This document shows, one piece after another, positions 54,928-63,791 of a stretch of DNA of 64,000 nt. Source of the stretch: VBCG01 sp044226535. GTDB lineage: Bacteria; Pseudomonadota; Gammaproteobacteria; Burkholderiales; Casimicrobiaceae. Position numbers and translations under genes: made by a program. Numbering within the stretch: the first letter of the stretch is position 1; each line of letters opens with the position of its first letter. The notes under the pieces are model-generated. The model saw only the letters and a list, made by a program, of their open reading frames with translations, did no database searches and was not told where the DNA came from. Location of the stretch: contig JBGAGT010000001.1 of the NCBI GenBank assembly GCA_044226535.1, positions 308,906 through 372,905 on the forward strand, written 5' to 3'.

Positions 54928-55866
54928 ATGGCAGCCCCCAGGTCGAAAGTGATCATCACCTGCGCCGTCACCGGCTCGATCCACACGCCGACGATGTCGG
55001 ATGCCTTGCCGATCACGCCCGCCCAGATCGCCGAGCAGGGCATCGCCGCGGCGAAGGCGGGTGCTGCGATCCTGCACCTCCACGCACGCGATCCCGTCGA
55101 CGGCAAGCCCACGCCCGATCCCAAGGTGTTCATGCAGTTCCTGCCGGTGATCCGCGATGGCTGCGACGCGATCATCAACATCACCACCGGCGGCGGCCAC
55201 AACATGACGGTGCAGCAGCGGCTCGAGGCCCCGCTCGCCGCCAAGCCCGAGATGGCGTCGTTCAACATGGGCTCGATGAACTTCGGGCTCTACCCGATGC
55301 TCGCGCGCTATCCCGAGTTCAAGTTCCCGTGGGAGCCCCAATACCTCGAGGCGAGCCGCGACTTCATCTTCCGCAACACCTTCAAGGACATGGAGTTCAC
55401 GCTGCGCGAGCTCGGCGAGGGCTGCGGCACGCGCTTCGAGTTCGAGTGCTACGACGTCGGGCACCTCTACAACCTCGCCCACCTCGTCGACCGCAAGCTC
55501 GTCAAGCCGCCGTTCTTCGTGCAGACCATCTTCGGCATCCTCGGCGGCATCGGTGCCGATACCGAGAACCTGGTGCACATGCGCAGGATCGCCGAGAAGC
55601 TCTTCGGCGACGACTACCACTGGTCGGTGCTGGCGGCGGGGCGCCACCAGATGGGCCTGCTGACCGTCGGCGCGCAGATGGGCGCGCACACGCGCGTGGG
55701 GCTCGAGGACAGCCTCTACCTCGGCCGCGGGCGGATGGCGAAGTCCAACGCCGAGCAGGTGGAGAAGATCGCCCGCATCCTGGGCGAACTCTCGCTCGAG
55801 GTCGCTTCGCCTGCCGAGGCGCGGGCCATGCTGCAGCTCAAGGGAGGCGACCGGGTGGGCTTCTAG
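54928..55866 (+). CDS. BKACE-family beta-keto acid cleavage enzyme (DUF849)
   Basis: 312 residues, TIM-barrel. Seen: KVIITCAVTGSIHTPTMSDALPITPAQIA, AAILHLHARDPVDGKPTPD with the zinc His pair, ITTGGGHNMTVQQR, ASFNMGSMNFGL, FECYDVGHLYNL, GIGADTENLVHM, GRHQMGLLTVGAQMGAHTRVGLEDSLYLG. The family condenses a beta-keto acid with acetyl-CoA; the best-known member acts on 3-keto-5-aminohexanoate, but substrates vary. Strong SD AAGGAGG. It follows the efflux genes by 13 nt and may be in the same operon. Its end overlaps the convergent lipoprotein gene. Confidence 0.92.
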   Translation: MAAPRSKVIITCAVTGSIHTPTMSDALPITPAQIAEQGIAAAKAGAAILHLHARDPVDGKPTPDPKVFMQFLPVIRDGCDAIINITTGGGHNMTVQQRLEAPLAAKPEMASFNMGSMNFGLYPMLARYPEFKFPWEPQYLEASRDFIFRNTFKDMEFTLRELGEGCGTRFEFECYDVGHLYNLAHLVDRKLVKPPFFVQTIFGILGGIGADTENLVHMRRIAEKLFGDDYHWSVLAAGRHQMGLLTVGAQMGAHTRVGLEDSLYLGRGRMAKSNAEQVEKIARILGELSLEVASPAEARAMLQLKGGDRVGF

Positions 55867-56446
55867 GCGGCGCGGCGGGCACCAGCGCCGCCCCGGCGTC
55901 GCGGAGAAGCCGCTTGAATTCCGGCGACGCGCGGATGATCTCGCCGGCCGCGGCGCGCAGGCGATCCACCGCCTCCGGCGGCAGCGTGAAGCTGGTCGGC
56001 AGCGCGTTCAGGTAATCGAACTCGGCCTTGTCCTGCAGCGCGGCGAACGAGACGTCGATGGCGTAGATCTCGGCCTCGGGCGCGCGCACCAGCTTCGCCA
56101 CCGCCGGGTCGGTGTTGGCCTTCATGGCCGCGGAGGCGCGGAGCTCGCGGGCGACGCGCCACCCTGCGGCGGTGTCCTTCAGGAGCTCGACCGCCTCGTA
56201 GGAATACTGGTCGATCGGCGTGCCGGCGGCCTTCATCATGATGTCGATCGGCCCTGGCGCCGACTCGGACTCGTCCCAGCGCGTGGGCGGCGACGACAGT
56301 GAATTGACCACGAACACGATGATGCGCCGGGCGGCGGCGAGCGGCGTGGGCCGCGCGTCGGCGATCGGCGGGTTCACGGGGCGCGTGGCGCAGCCGCCCG
56401 TCACGAGGGCCAGCAGCAGCGCAAGCAGGGTGGCGGGGCGAAGCAT
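55838..56446 (-). CDS. Putative lipoprotein of unknown function
   Basis: 202 residues. Signal peptide with a lipobox-like VTGGC (Cys about 19), then RPVNPPIADARPTPLAAARRIIVFVVNSLSSPPTRWDESES, and helical sequence with a conserved-looking YAIDVSFAALQDKAEFDYLNALPTSFTLPPEAVDRLRAAA. No domain recognised. The 3' end overlaps the BKACE gene by 29 bp in convergent orientation. Confidence 0.7.
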   Translation of the reverse strand: MLRPATLLALLLALVTGGCATRPVNPPIADARPTPLAAARRIIVFVVNSLSSPPTRWDESESAPGPIDIMMKAAGTPIDQYSYEAVELLKDTAAGWRVARELRASAAMKANTDPAVAKLVRAPEAEIYAIDVSFAALQDKAEFDYLNALPTSFTLPPEAVDRLRAAAGEIIRASPEFKRLLRDAGAALVPAAPPRSPPGRLP

Positions 56447-56606
56447 CGGCGATGGGGCGGGAGCGAACTCGGGATGGGGCGGCGGAGCGTCGACGGGGCG
56501 GCCGGCGCGCGGAGCCGCGAGCTTAGCGATCCGCGGTGCGCGCATCAACCCGGCAGGGCCGCCGCGGGCGAAGCAGGGGCCGGCGAGAAAAAGTCGTCCC
56601 GACGGG

Positions 56607-56635
56607 TTGATGTTCATCGCCAGACGACCTATTAT
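56607..56635 (+). promoter_or_regulatory. Sigma-70 promoter of groESL
   Basis: TTGATG (56607-56612) and TATTAT (56630-56635) are separated by exactly 17 bp, close to the sigma-70 consensus. The -10 box abuts the CIRCE operator. No other promoter is obvious in this 333-bp gap before groES. Confidence 0.85.
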
Positions 56636-56661
56636 TAGCACTCGTATCCGGTGAGTGCTAA
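56635..56661. promoter_or_regulatory. CIRCE operator (HrcA-binding)
   Basis: TTAGCACTC-N9-GAGTGCTAA, a perfect match to the CIRCE consensus. It begins in the last base of the -10 box, so bound HrcA would block transcription until heat or unfolded protein titrates GroEL from HrcA. hrcA itself is not in the window. Confidence 0.97.
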
Positions 56662-56779
56662 CAGCGCGCTCGGCGGGCGGGCCGAAACCCGCCTCCTGCG
56701 CCCATCGTTCCCGGATCCCATTCGCAGGACGGGCCGCCCCCGGCCCATTACAAGCCAACCAACAGGAGTGAGTACTCAC

Positions 56780-57067
56780 ATGAAACTCAAACCTCTGCAC
56801 GACCGCGTGATCGTCAAGCGGCTCGAAGAAGAGCGTAAATCGGCCGGCGGCATCGTCATCCCCGACACCGCCGCGGAAAAGCCCTCGATGGGGGAGGTGG
56901 TTGCGGTCGGTCCCGGCAAGACGGACGACAACGGCAAGCTCCAGCCCATGGGCGTGAAGGCCGGCGACAAGGTCCTGTTCGGCAAGTACTCGGGCCAGGA
57001 ATTCAAGATGGACGGCGCCGACCTGCTGCACATGCGGGAAGACGACATCATCGGCATCGTCGCCTGA
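56780..57067 (+). CDS. groES: Co-chaperonin GroES
   Basis: 95 residues, standard length. Seen: KLKPLHDRVIVKRLEEERKSAGGIVIPDTAAEKPSMGEVVAVGPGK with the mobile loop, and KVLFGKYSGQEFKMDGADLLHMREDDIIGIVA. It caps the GroEL ring. AGGAG lies upstream of the ATG; 38 bp from groEL. Confidence 0.98.
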   Translation: MKLKPLHDRVIVKRLEEERKSAGGIVIPDTAAEKPSMGEVVAVGPGKTDDNGKLQPMGVKAGDKVLFGKYSGQEFKMDGADLLHMREDDIIGIVA

Positions 57068-57105
57068 CCGGCGCGGCCCTCTAGAAGAATCCAGGAGAAA
57101 CGAAT

Positions 57106-58746
<1,641 letters not shown>

Positions 58747-58756
58747 CGCCTCGCGC

Positions 58757-58866
58757 GTCATCCCCGCGAAAGCGGGGATCCGCGACAAGCAAAAAGCCCG
58801 GCTTCGGTCGGGCTTTTTGTTGGTATCCAGCGTCCAGCGAGGGATCCCCGCTTTCGCGGGGATGAC
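58757..58866. repeat. Inverted pair of extragenic palindromes flanking the groEL terminator
   Basis: A forward copy at 58757-58780 (GTCATCCCCGC-GAAA-GCGGGGATC) and a reverse copy at 58842-58866 (GATCCCCGC-TTTC-GCGGGGATGAC) enclose the terminator, a BIME-like composite arrangement. Confidence 0.85.
58791..58818 (+). terminator. Rho-independent terminator of groESL
   Basis: AAAAAGCCCG and CGGGCTTTTT form a 10-bp stem with an 8-nt loop containing CTTCGG-like sequence, and the right arm supplies the U-run. The symmetry makes it bidirectional, serving the minus-strand gene at 58960 too. Confidence 0.92.
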
Positions 58867-58948
58867 AGTGGGCCGGCGCGAGGATGACAGTGGGCCGGCG
58901 CGAGGATGACAGTGGGCCGGCGCGAGAATGACAGTGGGCCGGCGCGGG
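58861..58948. repeat. Four tandem 22-bp repeats
   Basis: Unit GATGACAGTGGGCCGGCGCGAG, three identical copies (58861-58926) and a fourth with two changes (58927-58948). The unit starts with the last six bases (GATGAC) of the adjoining palindrome. No spacers, so not a CRISPR array. Confidence 0.92.
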
Positions 58949-58959
58949 GATGACGACGG

Positions 58960-59499
58960 TCAGGGCAGCGCGACGCGCAGCTCGAGCCCGTAGGTCGTGA
59001 GCCCCTGGTTGGGCTTCTTGATGTCGGCGTTGGAGCGGTGCTCGGCGAAGGCCGCGAGCTGGAAGCGCTTCGCCTCGTCGAGCACGAAGCCGGTCGACAG
59101 CCGTTCGTGGAAGTTGAGCGCGCCCCCCATGTCGCGGTCGCCGACCGAGCGGCGCGTCTGCACGATGCCGCCCAGCCCGAGCTCGACGAAGGGGTCCCAG
59201 CGCGACTCGGCGGCGAGCTTCCAGTGCAGGATCCCGAGGAGGCTCGCGTCCCAGGCGACGTCGTTCACCGACTGCGAGCCGCGGCTGTTGAGGTAGCCCA
59301 CGTCGACCTGCCAGCGTGGCTCGGCGCGGATGGCGCCGAACCAGTCGCAGCAGCCCGGCTTCCAGTGGACGCCGAGCTGCAGGCGGTTGAGGCCCTGGCC
59401 CGTGCCGCCCGCGGCCGTGAACCAGGCATCGTCGGCGGCCGCGCCCGGCGAGACGACGACGGCGAGCGCCAGCGCGGCGGTGGCGAGGACATTGCGCAT
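58960..59499 (-). CDS. PagL-like lipid A 3-O-deacylase (acyloxyacyl hydrolase family)
   Basis: 179 residues with signal peptide (RNVLATAALALAVVVSPGAAA) and a small beta-barrel layout. Seen: FTAAGGTGQGLNRLQLGVHWKP, WDASLLGILHWKL, WDPFVELGLGGIVQTRR, and PagL-type AEHRSNADIKKPNQG with His154 and Ser156. The catalytic Glu expected 14 residues after the His is replaced by Thr168. The protein should sit in the outer membrane and trim lipid A if active. The ATG at 59499 gives a normal signal peptide. Confidence 0.78.
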   Translation of the reverse strand: MRNVLATAALALAVVVSPGAAADDAWFTAAGGTGQGLNRLQLGVHWKPGCCDWFGAIRAEPRWQVDVGYLNSRGSQSVNDVAWDASLLGILHWKLAAESRWDPFVELGLGGIVQTRRSVGDRDMGGALNFHERLSTGFVLDEAKRFQLAAFAEHRSNADIKKPNQGLTTYGLELRVALP

Positions 59500-59598
59500 C
59501 AATGGACTCCGTAAGCGTTGCACCCGCTGTGCACGAACGATTTCGCACGCCGGGGGCGCCCCCGCGGGCATTCTACCGTCGGATATGCCCTCGGGCGC

Positions 59599-60501
59599 TC
59601 AGGCGACCAGCAGGCCGAGCTCGTGCGCCGCGGCGCCCAGCGGCGGCACCAGCGTCGCCTGCATGTCGGCGATCGACATGCGCGTCGCCTGCACGCTGAT
59701 GTTGATCGCGGCGACCACGCGCCCTCGGGCGTCGCGCACCGGCACGCCGATCGAGCGCAGGCCGATCTCGAGCTCCTGGTCGACGATCGCGAAGGGCTTG
59801 CCGCGCAGCGACTCGACCAGCGCCTTGAGCCTGGCGCGCGAGGTCAGCGTGCGGTCGGTATAGGGGACGATCTCGACGCGCGCGAAGTAGGCGTCGAGCT
59901 CGGCGGCGCCGAGGCCTGCGAGCTGCACGCGTCCCATCGACGTGCAGTACGCAGGGAGGCGGCTCCCCACGGTGAGGTCGATGGACATGATGCGCGACGA
60001 GGTGCGCGAGCGCGCGAGGTACAGGATCTCGTCGCCGTCGAGGATCGACATCGAGCAGGACTCGTGCACGGTGTCGCTGACATGGTCGAGGATGGGCTGC
60101 GCCGACGATGCGAGCGGGCTCGACGTCAGGTACGCATGCCCCAGCGCCAAGATGTGCGGGCGCAGCGTGAAGTTGCGCCCGTCGGCGCAGGCCACGTAGC
60201 CGAGCTCGGAGAGCGTGTACAGGCAACGGCGCACGGCGGCGCGCGGGATGCCGGTCTTCATCGAGATCTGCGCGATGGTGAGCGCGCGCCGCTGCTGCGC
60301 GAAGGCGCGGATCACCGCGAGGCCGCGCGCCAGCGTGGCCATGAAATCGGGATTGCCGGCGTAGCGGCCGATGCCCTGCGCGATGGTGGGCTGGCCTTCG
60401 CCGGCGGGCGCGCCCGGGGCGGCCGCGGCCCGCGCGGCCGATGCGCGCCCTCGAGGCGGCGGCGCCGCGTCGGGTGGGGCGGGGGTGGAGCTGCGTCCCA
60501 T
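59599..60501 (-). CDS. pobR: IclR-family regulator, PobR/PcaR type
   Basis: 300 residues. The N-terminus is Pro/Ala-rich and about 45 residues longer than needed. Then the HTH FMATLARGLAVIRAFAQQRRALTIAQISMKTGIPRAAVRRCLYTLSELGYVACADGRNFTLRPHIL, and the IclR effector domain (VHESCSMSILDGDEILYLARS, GSRLPAYCTSMGRVQLAGL, AIVDQELEIGLRSIGVPVRDARGRVVAAINISVQ). Divergent from pobA, so very probably the 4-hydroxybenzoate-responsive activator. An inverted repeat lies between them. Confidence 0.9.
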   Translation of the reverse strand: MGRSSTPAPPDAAPPPRGRASAARAAAAPGAPAGEGQPTIAQGIGRYAGNPDFMATLARGLAVIRAFAQQRRALTIAQISMKTGIPRAAVRRCLYTLSELGYVACADGRNFTLRPHILALGHAYLTSSPLASSAQPILDHVSDTVHESCSMSILDGDEILYLARSRTSSRIMSIDLTVGSRLPAYCTSMGRVQLAGLGAAELDAYFARVEIVPYTDRTLTSRARLKALVESLRGKPFAIVDQELEIGLRSIGVPVRDARGRVVAAINISVQATRMSIADMQATLVPPLGAAAHELGLLVA

Positions 60502-60519
60502 GGCCGATATTCGCACGAT

Positions 60520-60536
60520 TTTCCGGTAATCGGAAA
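60520..60536. promoter_or_regulatory. IclR-type operator between pobR and pobA
   Basis: TTTCCG-GTAAT-CGGAAA is a perfect 6-bp inverted repeat, 28 bp before pobA and 18 bp before pobR, like PcaU/PobR sites. A second repeat GCCGC-GAATT-GCGGC follows at 60539-60553. Assignment to this PobR is by position. Confidence 0.75.
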
Positions 60537-60564
60537 CCGCCGCGAATTGCGGCACAATGCCCGC

Positions 60565-61743
60565 ATGCGCACGCAGATCGGCATCGTCGGCGCGGGCCCC
60601 GCGGGTCTCCTGCTCTCCCACCTGCTGCACCGCGAGGGCATCGCATCGGTGGTGATCGAATCGCGCTCGCGCGAGGCCATCGAGCAGACCATCCGCGCCG
60701 GCGTGCTCGAGCAGGGCACGGTCGACCTCCTCACCGAGGTGGGGCTCGGCGCGCGGCTCGCGCGCGAGGGCTTCCTCCACCACGGCATCGAGCTCCGCTT
60801 CGACGGGCAGGGCCACCGCATCGACCTCACCGGCCGCTCGGGCGGGCGCTCCATCACCGTGTACGCCCAGCACGAGGTGATCAAGGACCTGGTCGCGGCG
60901 CGGCTCGCCGACGGTGGCGACATCGTGTTCTCGGCCTCGGGCGTCACGCCGCGCGGCTTCGACGGCGCCAAGCCGTCGATCGCCTTCGTCGCCGGCGGGA
61001 AGGCGCAGGTCCTCGACTGCGACTTCATCGCCGGTTGCGACGGCTTCCACGGCGTGTGCCGGCCGGGCGTTCCCGAGGCCGCGCGCACCGAGTACTCGCG
61101 CAGCTACCCCTTCGGCTGGTTCGGAATCCTCGCCGAGGCGCCGCCCTCGTCGCAGGAGCTCATCTACACCCACCACCCGCGCGGCTTCGCCCTGGTCAGC
61201 ACGCGCTCGCCGACGCTGCAGCGCCTGTACTTCCAGTGCGACCCGCGCGAGGACGTCGGGCACTGGGACGACGCGCGCATCTGGCAGGAGTTCCGCGCGC
61301 GGCTCGCCACGCGCGACGGCTGGCGGCCCATCGAGGGGCCGGTCATCCAGAAGAACGTGGTCGGCATGCGCAGCTTCGTCTGCGAGCCCATGCGCTTCGG
61401 GCGGCTGTTCCTCGCCGGCGACGCCGCGCACATCGTTCCGCCGACGGGCGCCAAGGGCCTCAACCTCGCGGTGGCCGACGTGCGCGTGCTCGCCGCCGCG
61501 CTGGCCTCGCATTACCGGGGCGAGGGAGACGGCGCGCTCGACGCGTATTCCGCCACCGCGCTGGCGCGGGTGTGGAAGGCGCAGCGCTTCTCGTGGTTCA
61601 TGACCTCGCTGCTGCACGTGTTCCCCGACGCGACGCCGTGGCAACATCGCCTGCAGCAGGCCGAGCTCGCCTATGTCGCGGGATCGCCGGCCGCGCAGGC
61701 CTCGCTGGCGGAGAATTACGTCGGCCTGCCGTTCGACCACTGA
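60565..61743 (+). CDS. pobA: 4-hydroxybenzoate 3-monooxygenase
   Basis: 392 residues, matching the 394 of the Pseudomonas enzyme. Seen: FAD motif GIVGAGPAGLLLSHLLHREG, RAGVLEQGTVDLL, DG motif GCDGFHGVCR, and GD motif FLAGDAAHIVPPTGAKGLNLAVADV. It makes protocatechuate from 4-hydroxybenzoate with NADPH and oxygen. The divergent PobR and operator predict induction by 4-hydroxybenzoate. Confidence 0.96.
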   Translation: MRTQIGIVGAGPAGLLLSHLLHREGIASVVIESRSREAIEQTIRAGVLEQGTVDLLTEVGLGARLAREGFLHHGIELRFDGQGHRIDLTGRSGGRSITVYAQHEVIKDLVAARLADGGDIVFSASGVTPRGFDGAKPSIAFVAGGKAQVLDCDFIAGCDGFHGVCRPGVPEAARTEYSRSYPFGWFGILAEAPPSSQELIYTHHPRGFALVSTRSPTLQRLYFQCDPREDVGHWDDARIWQEFRARLATRDGWRPIEGPVIQKNVVGMRSFVCEPMRFGRLFLAGDAAHIVPPTGAKGLNLAVADVRVLAAALASHYRGEGDGALDAYSATALARVWKAQRFSWFMTSLLHVFPDATPWQHRLQQAELAYVAGSPAAQASLAENYVGLPFDH

Positions 61744-61776
61744 AGCCGGACCGAGACATCCCGGCGGGAACCGACC

Positions 61777-62655
61777 ATGAGCACCGTGCGCGAACCGAAC
61801 CCCGAGCCCAACAACCCCATCGGCGTGGACGGCGTCGAGTTCGTCGAGTACGCGACCTCCCAGCCGCAGGCGCTCGGCGCCGTGCTGCAGATGATGGGCT
61901 TCGCGCTGGTGGGGCGGCACCGCTCGCGCGAGGTGATGCTCTACCGCCAGGGCCCGATGAACGTCATCGTCAACGCCCATCCCGAGGCGCTGCCCGGCAT
62001 GAACGCGCCGGGCGCGCGCCCGGCCATCTCCGCCCTCGCGCTGCGCGTGCGCGACGCCGACTTCGCGTTCCGCCGCGCGGTCGGGCTCGGCGCCTGGGGC
62101 ATGCCCACGCGCGCCTCGGCGATGGAGCTCAACATCCCCGGGATCCACGGCGTGGGCGACAGCCTCGTGTACTTCGTCGACCGCTACCGCGACTTCTCCA
62201 TCTACGACGTCGACTTCGTGAAGCTCGCGGGCGTCCCCCAGGACCCCCCGGCGCTGGCCGGCATGCACTGGTTCGGCATCGTGCAGAGCGTGCAGGTCGA
62301 CCGCAGCCGCGACTGGGTCGATTTCTACGAGCAGCTGTTCGGCTTCCGCACGCTGCCGGGGGGACAGTACTTCGGCATCCTGCCCAAGGGCACGCTGCTC
62401 GAGAGCCCGCGCGGTGGCTTCTACCTGCAGCTCATCGAGCCGCCGCCGGGCTCCGAGGACATCGCCTGGGACGAGCAGCTCCTGCGCGTGGGCATCGGCG
62501 CGCCCGACATCCCGGCGGCGACGCGGCTCCTCGGCGAGCGGGGCGTGGTGTTCGTCGACCGCGCGCCCATCCAGCCCAGCGACAAGGGCGCGCTGACCCA
62601 GGTGTACCTGGGCTCGGTCACCTTCGAGCTCGTCAAGAGCGGGGGGCCGCGGTGA
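61777..62655 (+). CDS. VOC/HPPD-like protein, stand-alone C-terminal half of the QuiC family
   Basis: 292 residues of two glyoxalase-fold modules, resembling the HPPD-like half of QuiC (3-dehydroshikimate dehydratase). Seen: NPIGVDGVEFVEYATSQPQALGAVLQMMGFALVGRHRSREVMLYRQG, GMHWFGIVQSVQVDRSRDWVDFYEQLFGF. Of HPPD's three iron ligands, His164 and Glu284 (TFELVKS) are kept, but the second His is replaced by Arg237 (LLRVGIGAPDI), so HPPD activity is unlikely. It lies 34 bp after pobA and 37 bp before the isomerase-type half. Confidence 0.82.
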   Translation: MSTVREPNPEPNNPIGVDGVEFVEYATSQPQALGAVLQMMGFALVGRHRSREVMLYRQGPMNVIVNAHPEALPGMNAPGARPAISALALRVRDADFAFRRAVGLGAWGMPTRASAMELNIPGIHGVGDSLVYFVDRYRDFSIYDVDFVKLAGVPQDPPALAGMHWFGIVQSVQVDRSRDWVDFYEQLFGFRTLPGGQYFGILPKGTLLESPRGGFYLQLIEPPPGSEDIAWDEQLLRVGIGAPDIPAATRLLGERGVVFVDRAPIQPSDKGALTQVYLGSVTFELVKSGGPR

Positions 62656-62692
62656 GCGGGGACGCGCGGCCGTGCGGCGCCGGGGGTGGCGC

Positions 62693-63571
62693 ATGAACGC
62701 CGCGCGCTTCGGCATGGACACCATCACCCTGGCGGGACCGCTGGAGGCCAAGCTCCGCGCCATTCGCGAGGGCGGCTTCACGCAGGTCATGCTGTCGGCG
62801 CGCGATATCGTCGGCCATCCCGACGGCGAGGCGGCGGCCGTCGCCGCGGTGCGTGCGAGCGGCCTGCGCGTCACGGGCTTCCAGGTGCTGCGCGACTTCG
62901 AAGGCCTGTCGGGCCACCTGCACGACTACAAGGTCGACATCGCCAAGTCGATGCTGGGGATGTGCAAGGCGCTGGGCTCGAAGGTCCTGCTCGCCTGCTC
63001 GAGCACCTCGGCGCACGCCGGGGGCGACCGCGACCGCATCGCCGCCGACCTCGCCAAGCTCGCCATGCTCGCCGTGCCCTTCGGCATCGACATCGCCTTC
63101 GAGGCGTTGTCGTGGGGGCGCTTCATCCACGACGTCGGCGACGCCTGGGACGTGGTCGAGCGCGCCGACCGCTACAACCTCGGCGTGGCGATCGACTCCT
63201 ACCACCTGCTCGCCACCGGCACGCCGGTCGACGCCCTCGACGACATCGACCCCGCGCGCATCTTCTTCGTGCAGCTCTCCGACTTCATGTGGAGCGAGAC
63301 GCCCACGCCCGACGACCGCCGCGAGACCGCGCGCCATTTCCGCGTCTACCCGGGCGAGGGCGTGCACAGCGCCGAGATCTCGGCGCTGGTGCGCAGGCTC
63401 GACGAGAACGGCTACGCCGGCGACTACTCGTTCGAGGTCTTCAACGACGACTACGTGCAGATGCCGCTCGACACCGTCGTGGCGCGCGCCAACGCCTCGG
63501 TGCGCTGGGTGATGGCCCAGCTGCCGCGTCGCGGGCTTCCCTTCGGCCGCCCGGCCGCCCCTGCGGCGTGA
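62693..63571 (+). CDS. 3-dehydroshikimate dehydratase (sugar-phosphate-isomerase-fold; QuiC N-terminal half)
   Basis: 292 residues, TIM-barrel. Seen: ARFGMDTITLAGPLEAKLRAIREGGFTQVMLSARDIVGH, HLHDYKVDIAKSMLGMCKALGSKVLLAC, and metal ligands Glu137 (AFEALSWG), Asp168 (IDSYHLL), Gln194 (FFVQLSDF) and Glu248 (SFEVFND), the QuiC pattern. It converts 3-dehydroshikimate to protocatechuate. Start at the ATG 62693; a GTG at 62672 is possible. Confidence 0.85.
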   Translation: MNAARFGMDTITLAGPLEAKLRAIREGGFTQVMLSARDIVGHPDGEAAAVAAVRASGLRVTGFQVLRDFEGLSGHLHDYKVDIAKSMLGMCKALGSKVLLACSSTSAHAGGDRDRIAADLAKLAMLAVPFGIDIAFEALSWGRFIHDVGDAWDVVERADRYNLGVAIDSYHLLATGTPVDALDDIDPARIFFVQLSDFMWSETPTPDDRRETARHFRVYPGEGVHSAEISALVRRLDENGYAGDYSFEVFNDDYVQMPLDTVVARANASVRWVMAQLPRRGLPFGRPAAPAA

Positions 63572-63623
63572 CGCCCCCAAGTCCCGGCGGCGTAGCGGAG
63601 CTCCGGCAGCCGGCTTCAGTGGG

Positions 63624-63653
63624 GCGATAATCGCCCTTTGTTTCGATAATCGC
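63624..63653. promoter_or_regulatory. Paired GCGATAATCGC-type sites upstream of livK-type gene
   Basis: GCGATAATCGC (63624-63634, perfect inverted repeat) and TCGATAATCGC (63643-63653) share CGATAATCGC and are spaced about two helical turns apart, just upstream of the -35 box. Likely activator or repressor sites; regulator unknown, pobR is a candidate. Confidence 0.6.
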
Positions 63654-63655
63654 AC

Positions 63656-63685
63656 TTGACCGCGCAGGCTCCCCGCGCCTAATCT
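63656..63685 (+). promoter_or_regulatory. Sigma-70-like promoter of the livK-type gene
   Basis: TTGACC (63656-63661) and TAATCT (63680-63685) with an 18-bp spacer, about 100 bp before the ATG. The leader between holds CCCCCCAATCCCCCC, a pyrimidine tract, and the SD GGAGGAG. Confidence 0.6.
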
Positions 63686-63791
63686 CCGTGCCGTAGGGCG
63701 CCGACAGCCATGAACCCGCGCGAGACGGGGCCCGGCGATATCCCCCCAATCCCCCCTGACGTCGGACAGGGGACCTCTCGGAGGAGTCGAC

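Noticed and set aside
58861..58948. A CRISPR-like array
   Set aside because: The four 22-bp units are directly adjacent with no spacers, and no cas genes are present.
61777..62655. A true 4-hydroxyphenylpyruvate dioxygenase
   Set aside because: One of the three iron ligands is replaced by Arg, and the gene sits with a dehydroshikimate dehydratase.
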